Shown: positions 1-11,171 of the stretch, in pieces | Position numbering within the stretch: position 1 is the first letter of the stretch | Layout of the letters: each line of letters opens with the position of its first letter | Origin: Anthopleura xanthogrammica | Lineage: Eukaryota; Cnidaria; Anthozoa; Actiniaria; Actiniidae | Length of the DNA stretch: 64,000 bases | NCBI GenBank assembly: GCA_964019055.1 | Contig: OZ025211.1 | Coordinates: 12,970,400 to 13,034,399, forward strand | Reading direction: 5' to 3' | The notes under the pieces: generated by a model | Told to the model about the DNA's origin: nothing | Seen by the model: only the letters and a program-made list of their open reading frames with translations | The model's database searches: none | Position numbers and translations under genes: made by a program

Positions 1-47
1 CAAAAAAGTCATCCCATCAGCAAAAAACCTCATTGTTAGGGTTAAAA
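1..47 (+). repeat. Partial monomer at the left edge
   Basis: These are the last 47 bases of a monomer whose beginning lies outside the window: the end of block 14, block 15 and block 16 with TTAGGGTTA. It matches the corresponding end of the next monomer, so the array continues to the left. Confidence 0.95.
36..44 (+). other. Telomere-like TTAGGGTTA in block 16 of each monomer
   Basis: The first of about 200 occurrences, one per monomer, located 3 to 11 bases before the ATG of ATGACC. Nine bases match one and a half vertebrate telomere units (TTAGGG). Occasional monomers vary the bases around it (for example TTTTTAGGG or TTAGGGATA). With only one unit per 317 bp it is not an interstitial telomere tract, and the match may be coincidental. 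Confidence 0.4.
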
Positions 48-3000
48 TGACCTTTTTTCAGCAAAAATGCTTTTTTCTCAGCAAAACATTCTTTTTCTCA
101 CCACAAATGTGCTGTTCGCGCCCAAAATGTGCTTTTAGCAGTGAAAACGTCGTGTTATCGGCAAAAGAAAATTCTCAGCCAAAAAAAAATGTTCAGCCAA
201 AAACACCTTTTTTCACCAAAAATCTCATTTTCTCACCAAAAACTTCATTTTATCAGCCAAAACGTCGTGTTTTCAGCCAATACGTTGTTTTCACCAGCAG
301 TAATGTCGTGTTTTTGGCAAAAAAGTCATCCCATCAGCAAAAAACCTCATTGTTAGGGTTAAAATGACCTTTTTTCAGCAAAAATGCTTTTTTCTCAGCA
401 AAACATTCTTTTTCTCACCACAAATGTGCTGTTCGCGCCCAAAATGTGCTTTTAGCAGTGAAAACGTCGTGTTATCGGCAAAAGAAAATTCTCAGCCAAA
501 AAAAAATGTTCAGCCAAAAACACCTTTTTTCACCAAAAATCTCATTTTCTCACCAAAAACTTCATTTTATCAGCCAAAACGTCGTGTTTTCAGCCAATAC
601 GTTGTTTTCACCAGCAGTAATGTCGTGTTTTTGGCAAAAAAGTCATCCCATCAGCAAAAAACCTCATTGTTAGGGTTAAAATGACCTTTTCTCAGCAAAA
701 ATGCTTTTTTCTCAGCAAAACACTCTTTTTCTCACCACAAATGTGCTGTTCGCGCCCAAAATGTGCTTTTAGCAGTGAAAACGTCGTGTTATTGGCAAAA
801 GAAAATTCCCAGCCAAAAAAAAATTTCAATCCAAAAACACCTTTTTTCACCAAAAATCTCATTTTCTCACCAAAAACTTCATTTTATCAGCCAAAACGTC
901 GTGTTTTCAGCCAATACGTTGTTTTCACCAGCAGTAATGTCGTGTTTTTGGCAAAAAAGTCATCCCATCAGCAAAAAACCTCATTGTTAGGGTTAAAATG
1001 ACCTTTTTTCAGCAAAAATGCTTTTTTCTCAGCAAAACATTCTTTTTCTCACCACAAATGTGCTGTTCGCGCCCAAAATGTGCTTTTAGCAGTGAAAACG
1101 TCGTGTTATCGGCAAAAGAAAATTCTCAGCCAAAAAAAAATGTTCAGCCAAAAACACCTTTTTTCACCAAAAATCTCATTTTCTCACCAAAAACTTCATT
1201 TTATCAGCCAAAACGTCGTGTTTTCAGCCAATACGTTGTTTTCACCAGCAGTAATGTCGTGTTTTTGGCAAAAAAGTCATCCCATCAGCAAAAAACCTCA
1301 TTGTTAGGGTTAAAATGACCTTTTCTCAGCAAAAATGCTTTTTTCTCAGCAAAACACTCTTTTTCTCACCACAAATGTGCTGTTCGCGCCCAAAATGTGC
1401 TTTTAGCAGTGAAAACGTCGTGTTATCGGCAAAAGAAATTTCTCAGCCAAAAAAAAATGTTCAGCAAAAAACACCTTTTTTCACCAAAAATCTCATTTTC
1501 TCACCAAAAACTTCATTTTATCAGCCAAAACGTCGTGTTTTCAGCCAATACGTTGTTTTCACCAGCAATAATGTCGTGTTTTTGGCAAAAAAGTCATCCC
1601 ATCAGCAAAAAACCTCATTGTTAGGGTTAAAATGACCTTTTTTCAGCAAAACTGCTTTTTTCTCAGCAAAACACTCTTTTTCTCACCACAAATGTGCTGT
1701 TCGCGCCCAAAATGTGCTTTTAGCAGTGAAAACGTCGTGTTATCGGCAAAAGGAAATTCTCAGCCAAAAAAAAATGTTCAGCAAAAAACAACTTTTTTCA
1801 CCAAAAATCTCATTTTCTCACCAAAAACTTCATTTTATCAGCCAAAACGTCGTGTTTTCAGCCAATACGTTGTTTTCACCAGCAGTAATGTCGTGTTTTT
1901 GGCAAAAAAGTCATCCCATCAGCAAAAAACCTCATTGTTAGGGTTAAAATGACCTTTTTTCAGCAAAAATGCTTTTTTCTCAGCAAAACACTCTTTTTCT
2001 CACCGCAAATGTGCTGTTCGCGCCCAAAATGTGCTTTTAGCAGTGAAAACGTCGTGTTATCGGCAAAAGGAAATTCTCAGCCAAAAAAAAATGTTCAGCA
2101 AAAAACACCTTTTTTCACCAAAAATCTCATTTTCTCACCAAAAACTTCATTTTATCAGCCAAAACGTCGTGTTTTCAGCCAATACGTTGTTTTCACCAGC
2201 AATAATGTCGTGTTTTTGGCAAAAAAGTCATCCCATCAGCAAAAAACCTCATTGTTAGGGTTAAAATGACCTTTTTTCAGCAAAACTGCTTTTTTCTCAG
2301 CAAAACACTCTTTTTCTCACCACAAATGTGCTGTTCGCGCCCAAAATGTGCTTTTAGCAGTGAAAACGTCGTGTTATCGGCAAAAGGAAATTCTCAGCCA
2401 AAAAAAAATGTTCAGCCAAAAACACCTTTTTTCACCAAAAATCTCATTTTCTCACCAAAAACTTCATTTTATCAGCCAAAACGTCGTGTTTTCAGCCAAT
2501 ACGTTGTTTTCACCAGCAGTAATGTCGTGTTTTTGGCAAAAAAGTCATCCCATCAGCAAAAAACCTCATTGTTAGGGTTAAAATGACCTTTTTTCTGCAA
2601 AAATGCTTTTTTCTCAGCAAAACACTCTTTTTCTCACCGCAAATGTGCTGTTCGCGCCCAAAATGTGCTTTTAGCAGTGAAAACGTCGTGTTATCGGCAA
2701 AAGAAATTTCTCAGCCAAAAAAAAATTTTCAGCAAAAAACACCTTTTTTCACCAAAAATCTCATTTTCTCACCAAAAACTTCATTTTATCAGCCAAAACG
2801 TCGTGTTTTCAGCCAATACGTTGTTTTCATCAGCAATAATGTCGTGTTTTTGGCAAAAAAGTCATCCCATCAGCAAAAAACCTCATTGTTAGGGTTAAAA
2901 TGACCTTTTTTCAGCAAAACTGCTTTTTTCTCAGCAAAACACTCTTTTTCTCACCGCAAATGTGCTGTTCGCGCCCAAAATGTGCTTTTAGCAGTGAAAA

Positions 3001-5762
3001 CGTCGTGTTATCGGCAAAAGAAATTTCTCAGCCAAAAAAAAATGTTCAGCAAAAAACACCTTTTTTCACCAAAAATCTCATTTTCTCACCAAAAACTTCA
3101 TTTTATCAGCCAAAACGTCGTGTTTTCAGCCAATACGTTGTTTTCACCAGCAATAATGTCGTGTTTTTGGCAAAAAAGTCATCCCATCAGCAAAAAACCT
3201 CATTGTTAGGGTTAAAATGACCTTTTTTCAGCGAAACTGCTTTTTTCTCAGCAAAACACTCTTTTTCTCACCAAAAATGTGCTGTTCGCGCCCAAAATGT
3301 GCTTTTAGCAGTGAAAACGTCGTGTTATCGGCAAAAGAAAATTCTCAGCCAAAAAAAAATGTTCAGCAAAAAACACCTTTTTTCACCAAAAATCTCATTT
3401 TCTCACCAAAAACTTCATTTTATCAGCCAAAACGTCGTGTTTTCAGCCAATACGTTGTTTTCACCAGCAGTAATGTCGTGTTTTTGGCAAAAAAGTCATC
3501 CCATCAGCAAAAAACCTCATTGTTAGGGTTAAAATGACCTTTTTTCAGCAAAAATGCTTTTTTCTCAGCAAAACACTCTTTTTCTCACCACAAATGTGCT
3601 GTTCGCGCCCAAAATGTGCTTTTAGCAGTGAAAACGTCGTGTTATCGGCAAAAGAAAATTCTCAGCCAAAAAAAAATGTTCAGCAAAAAACACCTTTTTT
3701 CACCAAAAATCTCATTTTCTCACCAAAAACTTCATTTTATCAGCCAAAACGTCGTGTTTTCAGCCAATACGTTGTTTTCACCAGCAGTAATGTCGTGTTT
3801 TTGGCAAAAAAGTCATCCCATCAGCAAAAAACCTCATTGTTAGGGTTAAAATGACCTTTTTTCAGCAAACATGCTTTTTTCTCAGCAAAACACTCTTTTT
3901 CTCACCGCAAATGTGCTGTTCGCGCTCAAAATGTGCTTTTAGCAGTGAAAACGTCGTGTTATTGGCAAAAAAAAAAATTCCCAGCCAAAAAAAAATTTTC
4001 ATCCAAAAACACCTTTTTTCACCAAAAATCTCATTTTCTCACCAAAAACTTCATTTTATCAGCCAAAACGTCGTGTTTTCAGCCAATACGTTGTTTTCAC
4101 CAGCAATAATGTCGTGTTTTTGGCAAAAAAGTCATCCCATCAGCAAAAAACCTCATTGTTAGGGTTAAAATGACCTTTTTTCAGCAAAAATGCTTTTTTC
4201 TCAGCAAAACACTCTTTTTCTCACCACAAATGTGCTGTTCGCGCCCAAAATGTGCTTTTAGCAGTGAAAACGTCGTGTTATCGGCAAAAGAAAATTCTCA
4301 GCCAAAAAAAAATTTTCAGCAAAAAACACCTTTTTTCACCAAAAATCTCATTTTCTCACCAAAAACTTCATTTTATCAGCCAAAACGTCGTGTTTTCAGC
4401 CAATACGTTGTTTTCACCAGCAGTAATGTCGTGTTTTTGGCAAAAAAGTCATCCCATCAGCAAAAAACCTCATTGTTAGGGTTAAAATGACCTTTTTTCA
4501 GCAAACATGCTTTTTTCTCAGCAAAACACTCTTTTTCTCACCGCAAATGTGCTGTTCGCGCTCAAAATGTGCTTTTAGCAGTGAAAACGTCGTGTTATTG
4601 GCAAAAAAAAAAATTCCCAGCCAAAAAAAAATTTTCATCCAAAAACACCTTTTTTCACCAAAAATCTCATTTTCTCACCAAAAACTTCATTTTATCAGCC
4701 AAAACGTCGTGTTTTCAGCCAATACGTTGTTTTCACCAGCAATAATGTCGTGTTTTTGGCAAAAAAGTCATCCCATCAGCAAAAAACCTCATTGTTAGGG
4801 TTAAAATGACCTTTTTTCAGCAAAAATGCTTTTTTCTCAGCAAAACACTCTTTTTCTCACCACAAATGTGCTGTTCGCGCCCAAAATGTGCTTTTAGCAG
4901 TGAAAACGTCGTGTTATCGGCAAAAGAAAATTCTCAGCCAAAAAAAAATTTTCAGCAAAAAACACCTTTTTTCACCAAAAATCTCATTTTCTCACCAAAA
5001 ACTTCATTTTATCAGCCAAAACGTCGTGTTTTCAGCCAATACGTTGTTTTCACCAGCAGTAATGTCGTGTTTTTGGCAAAAAAGTCATCCCATCAGCAAA
5101 AAACCTCATTGTTAGGGTTAAAATGACCTTTTTTCAGCAAACATGCTTTTTTCTCAGCAAAACACTCTTTTTCTCACCGCAAATGTGCTGTTCGCGCTCA
5201 AAATGTGCTTTTAGCAGTGAAAACGTCGTGTTATTGGCAAAAAAAAAAATTCCCAGCCAAAAAAAAATTTTCATCCAAAAACACCTTTTTTCACCAAAAA
5301 TCTCATTTTCTCACCAAAAACTTCATTTTATCAGCCAAAACGTCGTGTTTTCAGCCAATACGTTGTTTTCACCAGCAATAATGTCGTGTTTTTGGCAAAA
5401 AAGTCATCCCATCAGCAAAAAACCTCATTGTTAGGGTTAAAATGACCTTTTTTCAGCAAAAATGCTTTTTTCTCAGCAAAACACTCTTTTTCTCACCACA
5501 AATGTGCTGTTCGCGCCCAAAATGTGCTTTTAGCAGTGAAAACGTCGTGTTATCGGCAAAAGAAAATTCTCAGCCAAAAAAAAATTTTCAGCAAAAAAAA
5601 ACACCTTTTTTCACCAAAAATCTCATTTTCTCACCAAAAACTTCATTTTATCAGCCAAAACGTCGTGTTTTCAGCCAATACGTTGTTTTCACCAGCAGTA
5701 ATGTCGTGTTTTTGGCAAAAAAGTCATCCCATCAGCAAAAAACCTCATTGTTAGGGTTAAAA
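48..5762 (+). repeat. Higher-order repeat A, copy 1 (18 monomers, 5715 bp)
   Basis: Eighteen monomers whose variants recur in order 5715 bp to the right. Monomers starting at 48, 365, 682, 999 and 1316 match those at 5763, 6080, 6397, 6714 and 7031, including rare markers such as ACATTCTT in block 3 and TTTCAATCC in block 8. Monomers starting at 2267, 2584, 2901, 3218 and 3535 match those at 7982, 8299, 8616, 8933 and 9250, including TTTTTTCTGCAAAAATGC and TTTTTTCAGCGAAACTGC. The spacing of 5715 is 18 x 317 plus 9 bases gained in A-runs and the dimer block. The monomers between these two matching runs (1633-2266) and after them (3852-5762) do not match, so the copy is a mosaic. Confidence 0.85.
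3852..5762 (+). repeat. Dimer expansion, three tandem copies of about 636 bp
   Basis: Two monomer types alternate: a 319-bp type with CAGCAAACATGC, GCGCTCAAAATG and an enlarged A-run (starting at 3852, 4488, 5124), and a 317-bp type with TTTTCAGCAAAAAACACC (starting at 4171, 4807, 5443). The dimers measure 636, 636 and 639 bp; the last has three extra A in its second monomer. The strict alternation indicates recent tandem amplification of a two-monomer unit. The block is absent from the corresponding place in copy 2 of repeat A, so it arose after that duplication or was lost from copy 2. Confidence 0.88.
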
Positions 5763-8700
5763 TGACCTTTTTTCAGCAAAAATGCTTTTTTCTCAGCAAA
5801 ACATTCTTTTTCTCACCACAAATGTGCTGTTCGCGCCCAAAATGTGCTTTTAGCAGTGAAAACGTCGTGTTATCGGCAAAAGAAAATTCTCAGCCAAAAA
5901 AAAATGTTCAGCCAAAAACACCTTTTTTCACCAAAAATCTCATTTTCTCACCAAAAACTTCATTTTATCAGCCAAAACGTCGTGTTTTCAGCCAATACGT
6001 TGTTTTCACCAGCAGTAATGTCGTGTTTTTGGCAAAAAAGTCATCCCATCAGCAAAAAACCTCATTGTTAGGGTTAAAATGACCTTTTTTCAGCAAAAAT
6101 GCTTTTTTCTCAGCAAAACATTCTTTTTCTCACCACAAATGTGCTGTTCGCGCCCAAAATGTGCTTTTAGCAGTGAAAACGTCGTGTTATCGGCAAAAGA
6201 AAATTCTCAGCCAAAAAAAAATGTTCAGCCAAAAACACCTTTTTTCACCAAAAATCTCATTTTCTCACCAAAAACTTCATTTTATCAGCCAAAACGTCGT
6301 GTTTTCAGCCAATACGTTGTTTTCACCAGCAGTAATGTCGTGTTTTTGGCAAAAAAGTCATCCCATCAGCAAAAAACCTCATTGTTAGGGTTAAAATGAC
6401 CTTTTCTCAGCAAAAATGCTTTTTTCTCAGCAAAACACTCTTTTTCTCACCACAAATGTGCTGTTCGCGCCCAAAATGTGCTTTTAGCAGTGAAAACGTC
6501 GTGTTATTGGCAAAAGAAAATTCCCAGCCAAAAAAAAATTTCAATCCAAAAACACCTTTTTTCACCAAAAATCTCATTTTCTCACCAAAAACTTCATTTT
6601 ATCAGCCAAAACGTCGTGTTTTCAGCCAATACGTTGTTTTCACCAGCAGTAATGTCGTGTTTTTGGCAAAAAAGTCATCCCATCAGCAAAAAACCTCATT
6701 GTTAGGGTTAAAATGACCTTTTTTCAGCAAAAATGCTTTTTTCTCAGCAAAACATTCTTTTTCTCACCACAAATGTGCTGTTCGCGCCCAAAATGTGCTT
6801 TTAGCAGTGAAAACGTCGTGTTATCGGCAAAAGAAAATTCTCAGCCAAAAAAAAATGTTCAGCCAAAAACACCTTTTTTCACCAAAAATCTCATTTTCTC
6901 ACCAAAAACTTCATTTTATCAGCCAAAACGTCGTGTTTTCAGCCAATACGTTGTTTTCACCAGCAGTAATGTCGTGTTTTTGGCAAAAAAGTCATCCCAT
7001 CAGCAAAAAACCTCATTGTTAGGGTTAAAATGACCTTTTCTCAGCAAAAATGCTTTTTTCTCAGCAAAACACTCTTTTTCTCACCACAAATGTGCTGTTC
7101 GCGCCCAAAATGTGCTTTTAGCAGTGAAAACGTCGTGTTATCGGCAAAAGAAATTTCTCAGCCAAAAAAAAATGTTCAGCAAAAAACACCTTTTTTCACC
7201 AAAAATCTCATTTTCTCACCAAAAACTTCATTTTATCAGCCAAAACGTCGTGTTTTCAGCCAATACGTTGTTTTCACCAGCAATAATGTCGTGTTTTTGG
7301 CAAAAAAGTCATCCCATCAGCAAAAAACCTCATTGTTAGGGTTAAAATGACCTTTTTTCAGCAAAACTGCTTTTTTCTCAGCAAAACACTCTTTTTCTCA
7401 CCACAAATGTGCTGTTCGCGCCCAAAATGTGCTTTTAGCGGTGAAAACGTCGTGTTATCGGCAAAAGAAAATTCTCAGCCAAAAAAAAATGTTCAGCAAA
7501 AAACACCTTTTTTCACCAAAAATCTCATTTTCTCACCAAAAACTTCATTTTGTCAGCCAAAACGTCGTGTTTTCAGCCAATACGTTGTTTTCACCAGCAA
7601 TAATGTCGTGTTTTTGGCAAAAAAGTCATCCCATCAGCAAAAAACCTCATTGTTAGGGTTAAAATGACCTTTTTTCATCAAAACTGCTTTTCTCTCATCA
7701 AAACACTCTTTTTCTCACCACAAATGTGCTGTTCGCGCCCAAAATGTGCTTTTAGCAGTGAAAACGTCGTGTTATCGGCAAAAGGAAATTCTCAGCCAAA
7801 AAAAAATGTTCAGCAAAAAACACCTTTTTTCACCAAAAATCTCATTTTCTCACCAAAAACTTCATTTTATCAGCCAAAACGTCGTGTTTTCAGCCAATAC
7901 GTTGTTTTCACCAGCAATAATGTCGTGTTTTTGGCAAAAAAGTCATCCCATCAGCAAAAAACCTCATTGTTAGGGTTAAAATGACCTTTTTTCAGCAAAA
8001 CTGCTTTTTTCTCAGCAAAACACTCTTTTTCTCACCACAAATGTGCTGTTCGCGCCCAAAATGTGCTTTTAGCAGTGAAAACGTCGTGTTATCGGCAAAA
8101 GGAAATTCTCAGCCAAAAAAAAATGTTCAGCCAAAAACACCTTTTTTCACCAAAAATCTCATTTTCTCACCAAAAACTTCATTTTATCAGCCAAAACGTC
8201 GTGTTTTCAGCCAATACGTTGTTTTCACCAGCAGTAATGTCGTGTTTTTGGCAAAAAAGTCATCCCATCAGCAAAAAACCTCATTGTTAGGGTTAAAATG
8301 ACCTTTTTTCTGCAAAAATGCTTTTTTCTCAGCAAAACACTCTTTTTCTCACCGCAAATGTGCTGTTCGCGCCCAAAATGTGCTTTTAGCAGTGAAAACG
8401 TCGTGTTATCGGCAAAAGAAATTTCTCAGCCAAAAAAAAATTTTCAGCAAAAAACACCTTTTTTCACCAAAAATCTCATTTTCTCACCAAAAACTTCATT
8501 TTATCAGCCAAAACGTCGTGTTTTCAGCCAATACGTTGTTTTCATCAGCAATAATGTCGTGTTTTTGGCAAAAAAGTCATCCCATCAGCAAAAAACCTCA
8601 TTGTTAGGGTTAAAATGACCTTTTTTCAGCAAAACTGCTTTTTTCTCAGCAAAACACTCTTTTTCTCACCGCAAATGTGCTGTTCGCGCCCAAAATGTGC

Positions 8701-9566
8701 TTTTAGCAGTGAAAACGTCGTGTTATCGGCAAAAGAAATTTCTCAGCCAAAAAAAAATGTTCAGCAAAAAACACCTTTTTTCACCAAAAATCTCATTTTC
8801 TCACCAAAAACTTCATTTTATCAGCCAAAACGTCGTGTTTTCAGCCAATACGTTGTTTTCACCAGCAATAATGTCGTGTTTTTGGCAAAAAAGTCATCCC
8901 ATCAGCAAAAAACCTCATTGTTAGGGTTAAAATGACCTTTTTTCAGCGAAACTGCTTTTTTCTCAGCAAAACACTCTTTTTCTCACCAAAAATGTGCTGT
9001 TCGCGCCCAAAATGTGCTTTTAGCAGTGAAAACGTCGTGTTATCGGCAAAAGAAAATTCTCAGCCAAAAAAAAATGTTCAGCAAAAAACACCTTTTTTCA
9101 CCAAAAATCTCATTTTCTCACCAAAAACTTCATTTTATCAGCCAAAACGTCGTGTTTTCAGCCAATACGTTGTTTTCACCAGCAGTAATGTCGTGTTTTT
9201 GGCAAAAAAGTCATCCCATCAGCAAAAAACCTCATTGTTAGGGTTAAAATGACCTTTTTTCAGCAAAAATGCTTTTTTCTCAGCAAAACACTCTTTTTCT
9301 CACCACAAATGTGCTGTTCGCGCCCAAAATGTGCTTTTAGCAGTGAAAACGTCGTGTTATCGGCAAAAGAAAATTCTCAGCCAAAAAAAAATGTTCAGCA
9401 AAAAACACCTTTTTTCACCAAAAATCTCATTTTCTCACCAAAAACTTCATTTTATCAGCCAAAACGTCGTGTTTTCAGCCAATACGTTGTTTTCACCAGC
9501 AGTAATGTCGTGTTTTTGGCAAAAAAGTCATCCCATCAGCAAAAAACCTCATTGTTAGGGTTAAAA
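5763..9566 (+). repeat. Higher-order repeat A, copy 2 (matching part)
   Basis: This is the right-hand partner of the 5715-bp repeat. Ten of its twelve monomers match copy 1 in order. The two exceptions, starting at 7348 and 7665, carry TTTGTCAGCC and TTTTTTCATCAAAACTGC. They instead resemble the monomers starting at 9884 and 10201, which lie 2536 bp (8 monomers) to the right. This pair therefore appears to have been exchanged or converted after the long duplication. Confidence 0.8.
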
Positions 9567-10834
9567 TGACCTTTTTTCAGCAAAAATGCTTTTTTCTCAG
9601 CAAAACACTCTTTTTCTCACCACAAATGTGCTGTTCGCGCCCAAAATGTGCTTTTAGCAGTGAAAACGTCGTGTTATCGGCAAAAGAAAATTCTCAGCCA
9701 AAAAAAAATGTTCAGCCAAAAACACCTTTTTTCACCAAAAATCTCATTTTCTCACCAAAAACTTCATTTTATCAGCCAAAACGTCGTGTTTTCAGCCAAT
9801 ACGTTGTTTTCACCAGCAGTAATGTCGTGTTTTTGGCAAAAAAGTCATCCCATCAGCAAAAAACCTCATTGTTAGGGTTAAAATGACCTTTTCTCAGCAA
9901 AAATGCTTTTTTCTCAGCAAAACACTCTTTTTCTCACCACAAATGTGCTGTTCGCGCCCAAAATGTGCTTTTAGCAGTGAAAACGTCGTGTTATTGGCAA
10001 AAGAAAATTCCCAGCCAAAAAAAAATTTCAATCCAAAAACACCTTTTTTCACCAAAAATCTCATTTTCTCACCAAAAACTTCATTTTGTCAGCCAAAACG
10101 TCGTGTTTTCAGCCAATGCGTTGTTTTCACCAGCAATAATGTCGTGTTTTTGGCAAAAAAGTCATCCCATCAGCAAAAAACCTCATTGTTAGGGTTAAAA
10201 TGACCTTTTTTCATCAAAACTGCTTTTCTCTCAGCAAAACACTCTTTTTCTCACCACAAATGTGCTGTTCGCGCCCAAAATGTGCTTTTAGCAGTGAAAA
10301 CGTCGTGTTATCGGCAAAAGGAAATTCTCAGCCAAAAAAAAATGTTCAGCAAAAAACACCTTTTTTCACCAAAAATCTCATTTTCTCACCAAAAACTTCA
10401 TTTTATCAGCCAAAACGTCGTGTTTTCAGCCAATACGTTGTTTTCACCAGCAATAATGTCGTGTTTTTGGCAAAAAAGTCATCCCATCAGCAAAAAACCT
10501 CATTGTTAGGGTTAAAATGACCTTTTTTCAGCAAAACTGCTTTTTTCTCAGCAAAACACTCTTTTTCTCACCACAAATGTGCTGTTCGCGCCCAAAATGT
10601 GCTTTTAGCAGTGAAAACGTCGTGTTATCGGCAAAAGGAAATTCTCAGCCAAAAAAAAATGTTCAGCAAAAAACACCTTTTTTCACCAAAAATCTCATTT
10701 TCTCACCAAAAACTTCATTTTATCAGCCAAAACGTCGTGTTTTCAGCCAATACGTTGTTTTCACCAGCAATAATGTCGTGTTTTTGGCAAAAAAGTCATC
10801 CCATCAGCAAAAAACCTCATTGTTAGGGTTAAAA

Positions 10835-11171
10835 TGACCTTTTTTCAGCAAAACTGCTTTTTTCTCAGCAAAACACTCTTTTTCTCACCACAAATGTGCT
10901 GTTCGCGCCCAAAATGTGCTTTTAGCAGTGAAAACGTCGTGTTATCGGCAAAAGAAAATTCTCAGCCAAAAAAAAAGTTTCAGGAAAAAACACCTTTTTT
11001 TACCAAAAATCTCATTTTCTCACCAAAAACTTCATTTTATCAGCCAAAACTTCATTTTATCAGCCAAAACGTCGTGTTTTCAGCCAATACGTTGTTTTCA
11101 CCAGCAATAATGTCGTGTTTTTGGCAAAAAAGTCATCCCATCAGCAAAAAACCTCATTGTTAGGGTTAAAA
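10835..11171 (+). repeat. 337-bp monomer with one extra 20-bp subunit
   Basis: This monomer is exactly 20 bp longer than the norm because block 11 (CTTCATTTTATCAGCCAAAA) occurs twice in a row, at about 11030-11069. It also carries GTTTCAGGAAAAAACACC in blocks 8-9, a marker that recurs in the monomers starting at 13714 and 18481, and TTTTTTACC in block 9. The clean one-block duplication supports a 20-bp slippage or exchange step. Confidence 0.93.

Noticed and set aside
108..127. CENP-B box in block 4 (TTCGCGCCC region)
   Set aside because: The essential pattern NTTCGNNNNANNCGGGN is not met on either strand: the A at position 10 and the CGGG are missing.
303..344. Transcription terminator hairpins formed by T-run/A-run pairs such as TTTTTGGCAAAAAA
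   Set aside because: The stems are A:T only, very short, and occur in nearly every 20-bp block; no gene precedes them.
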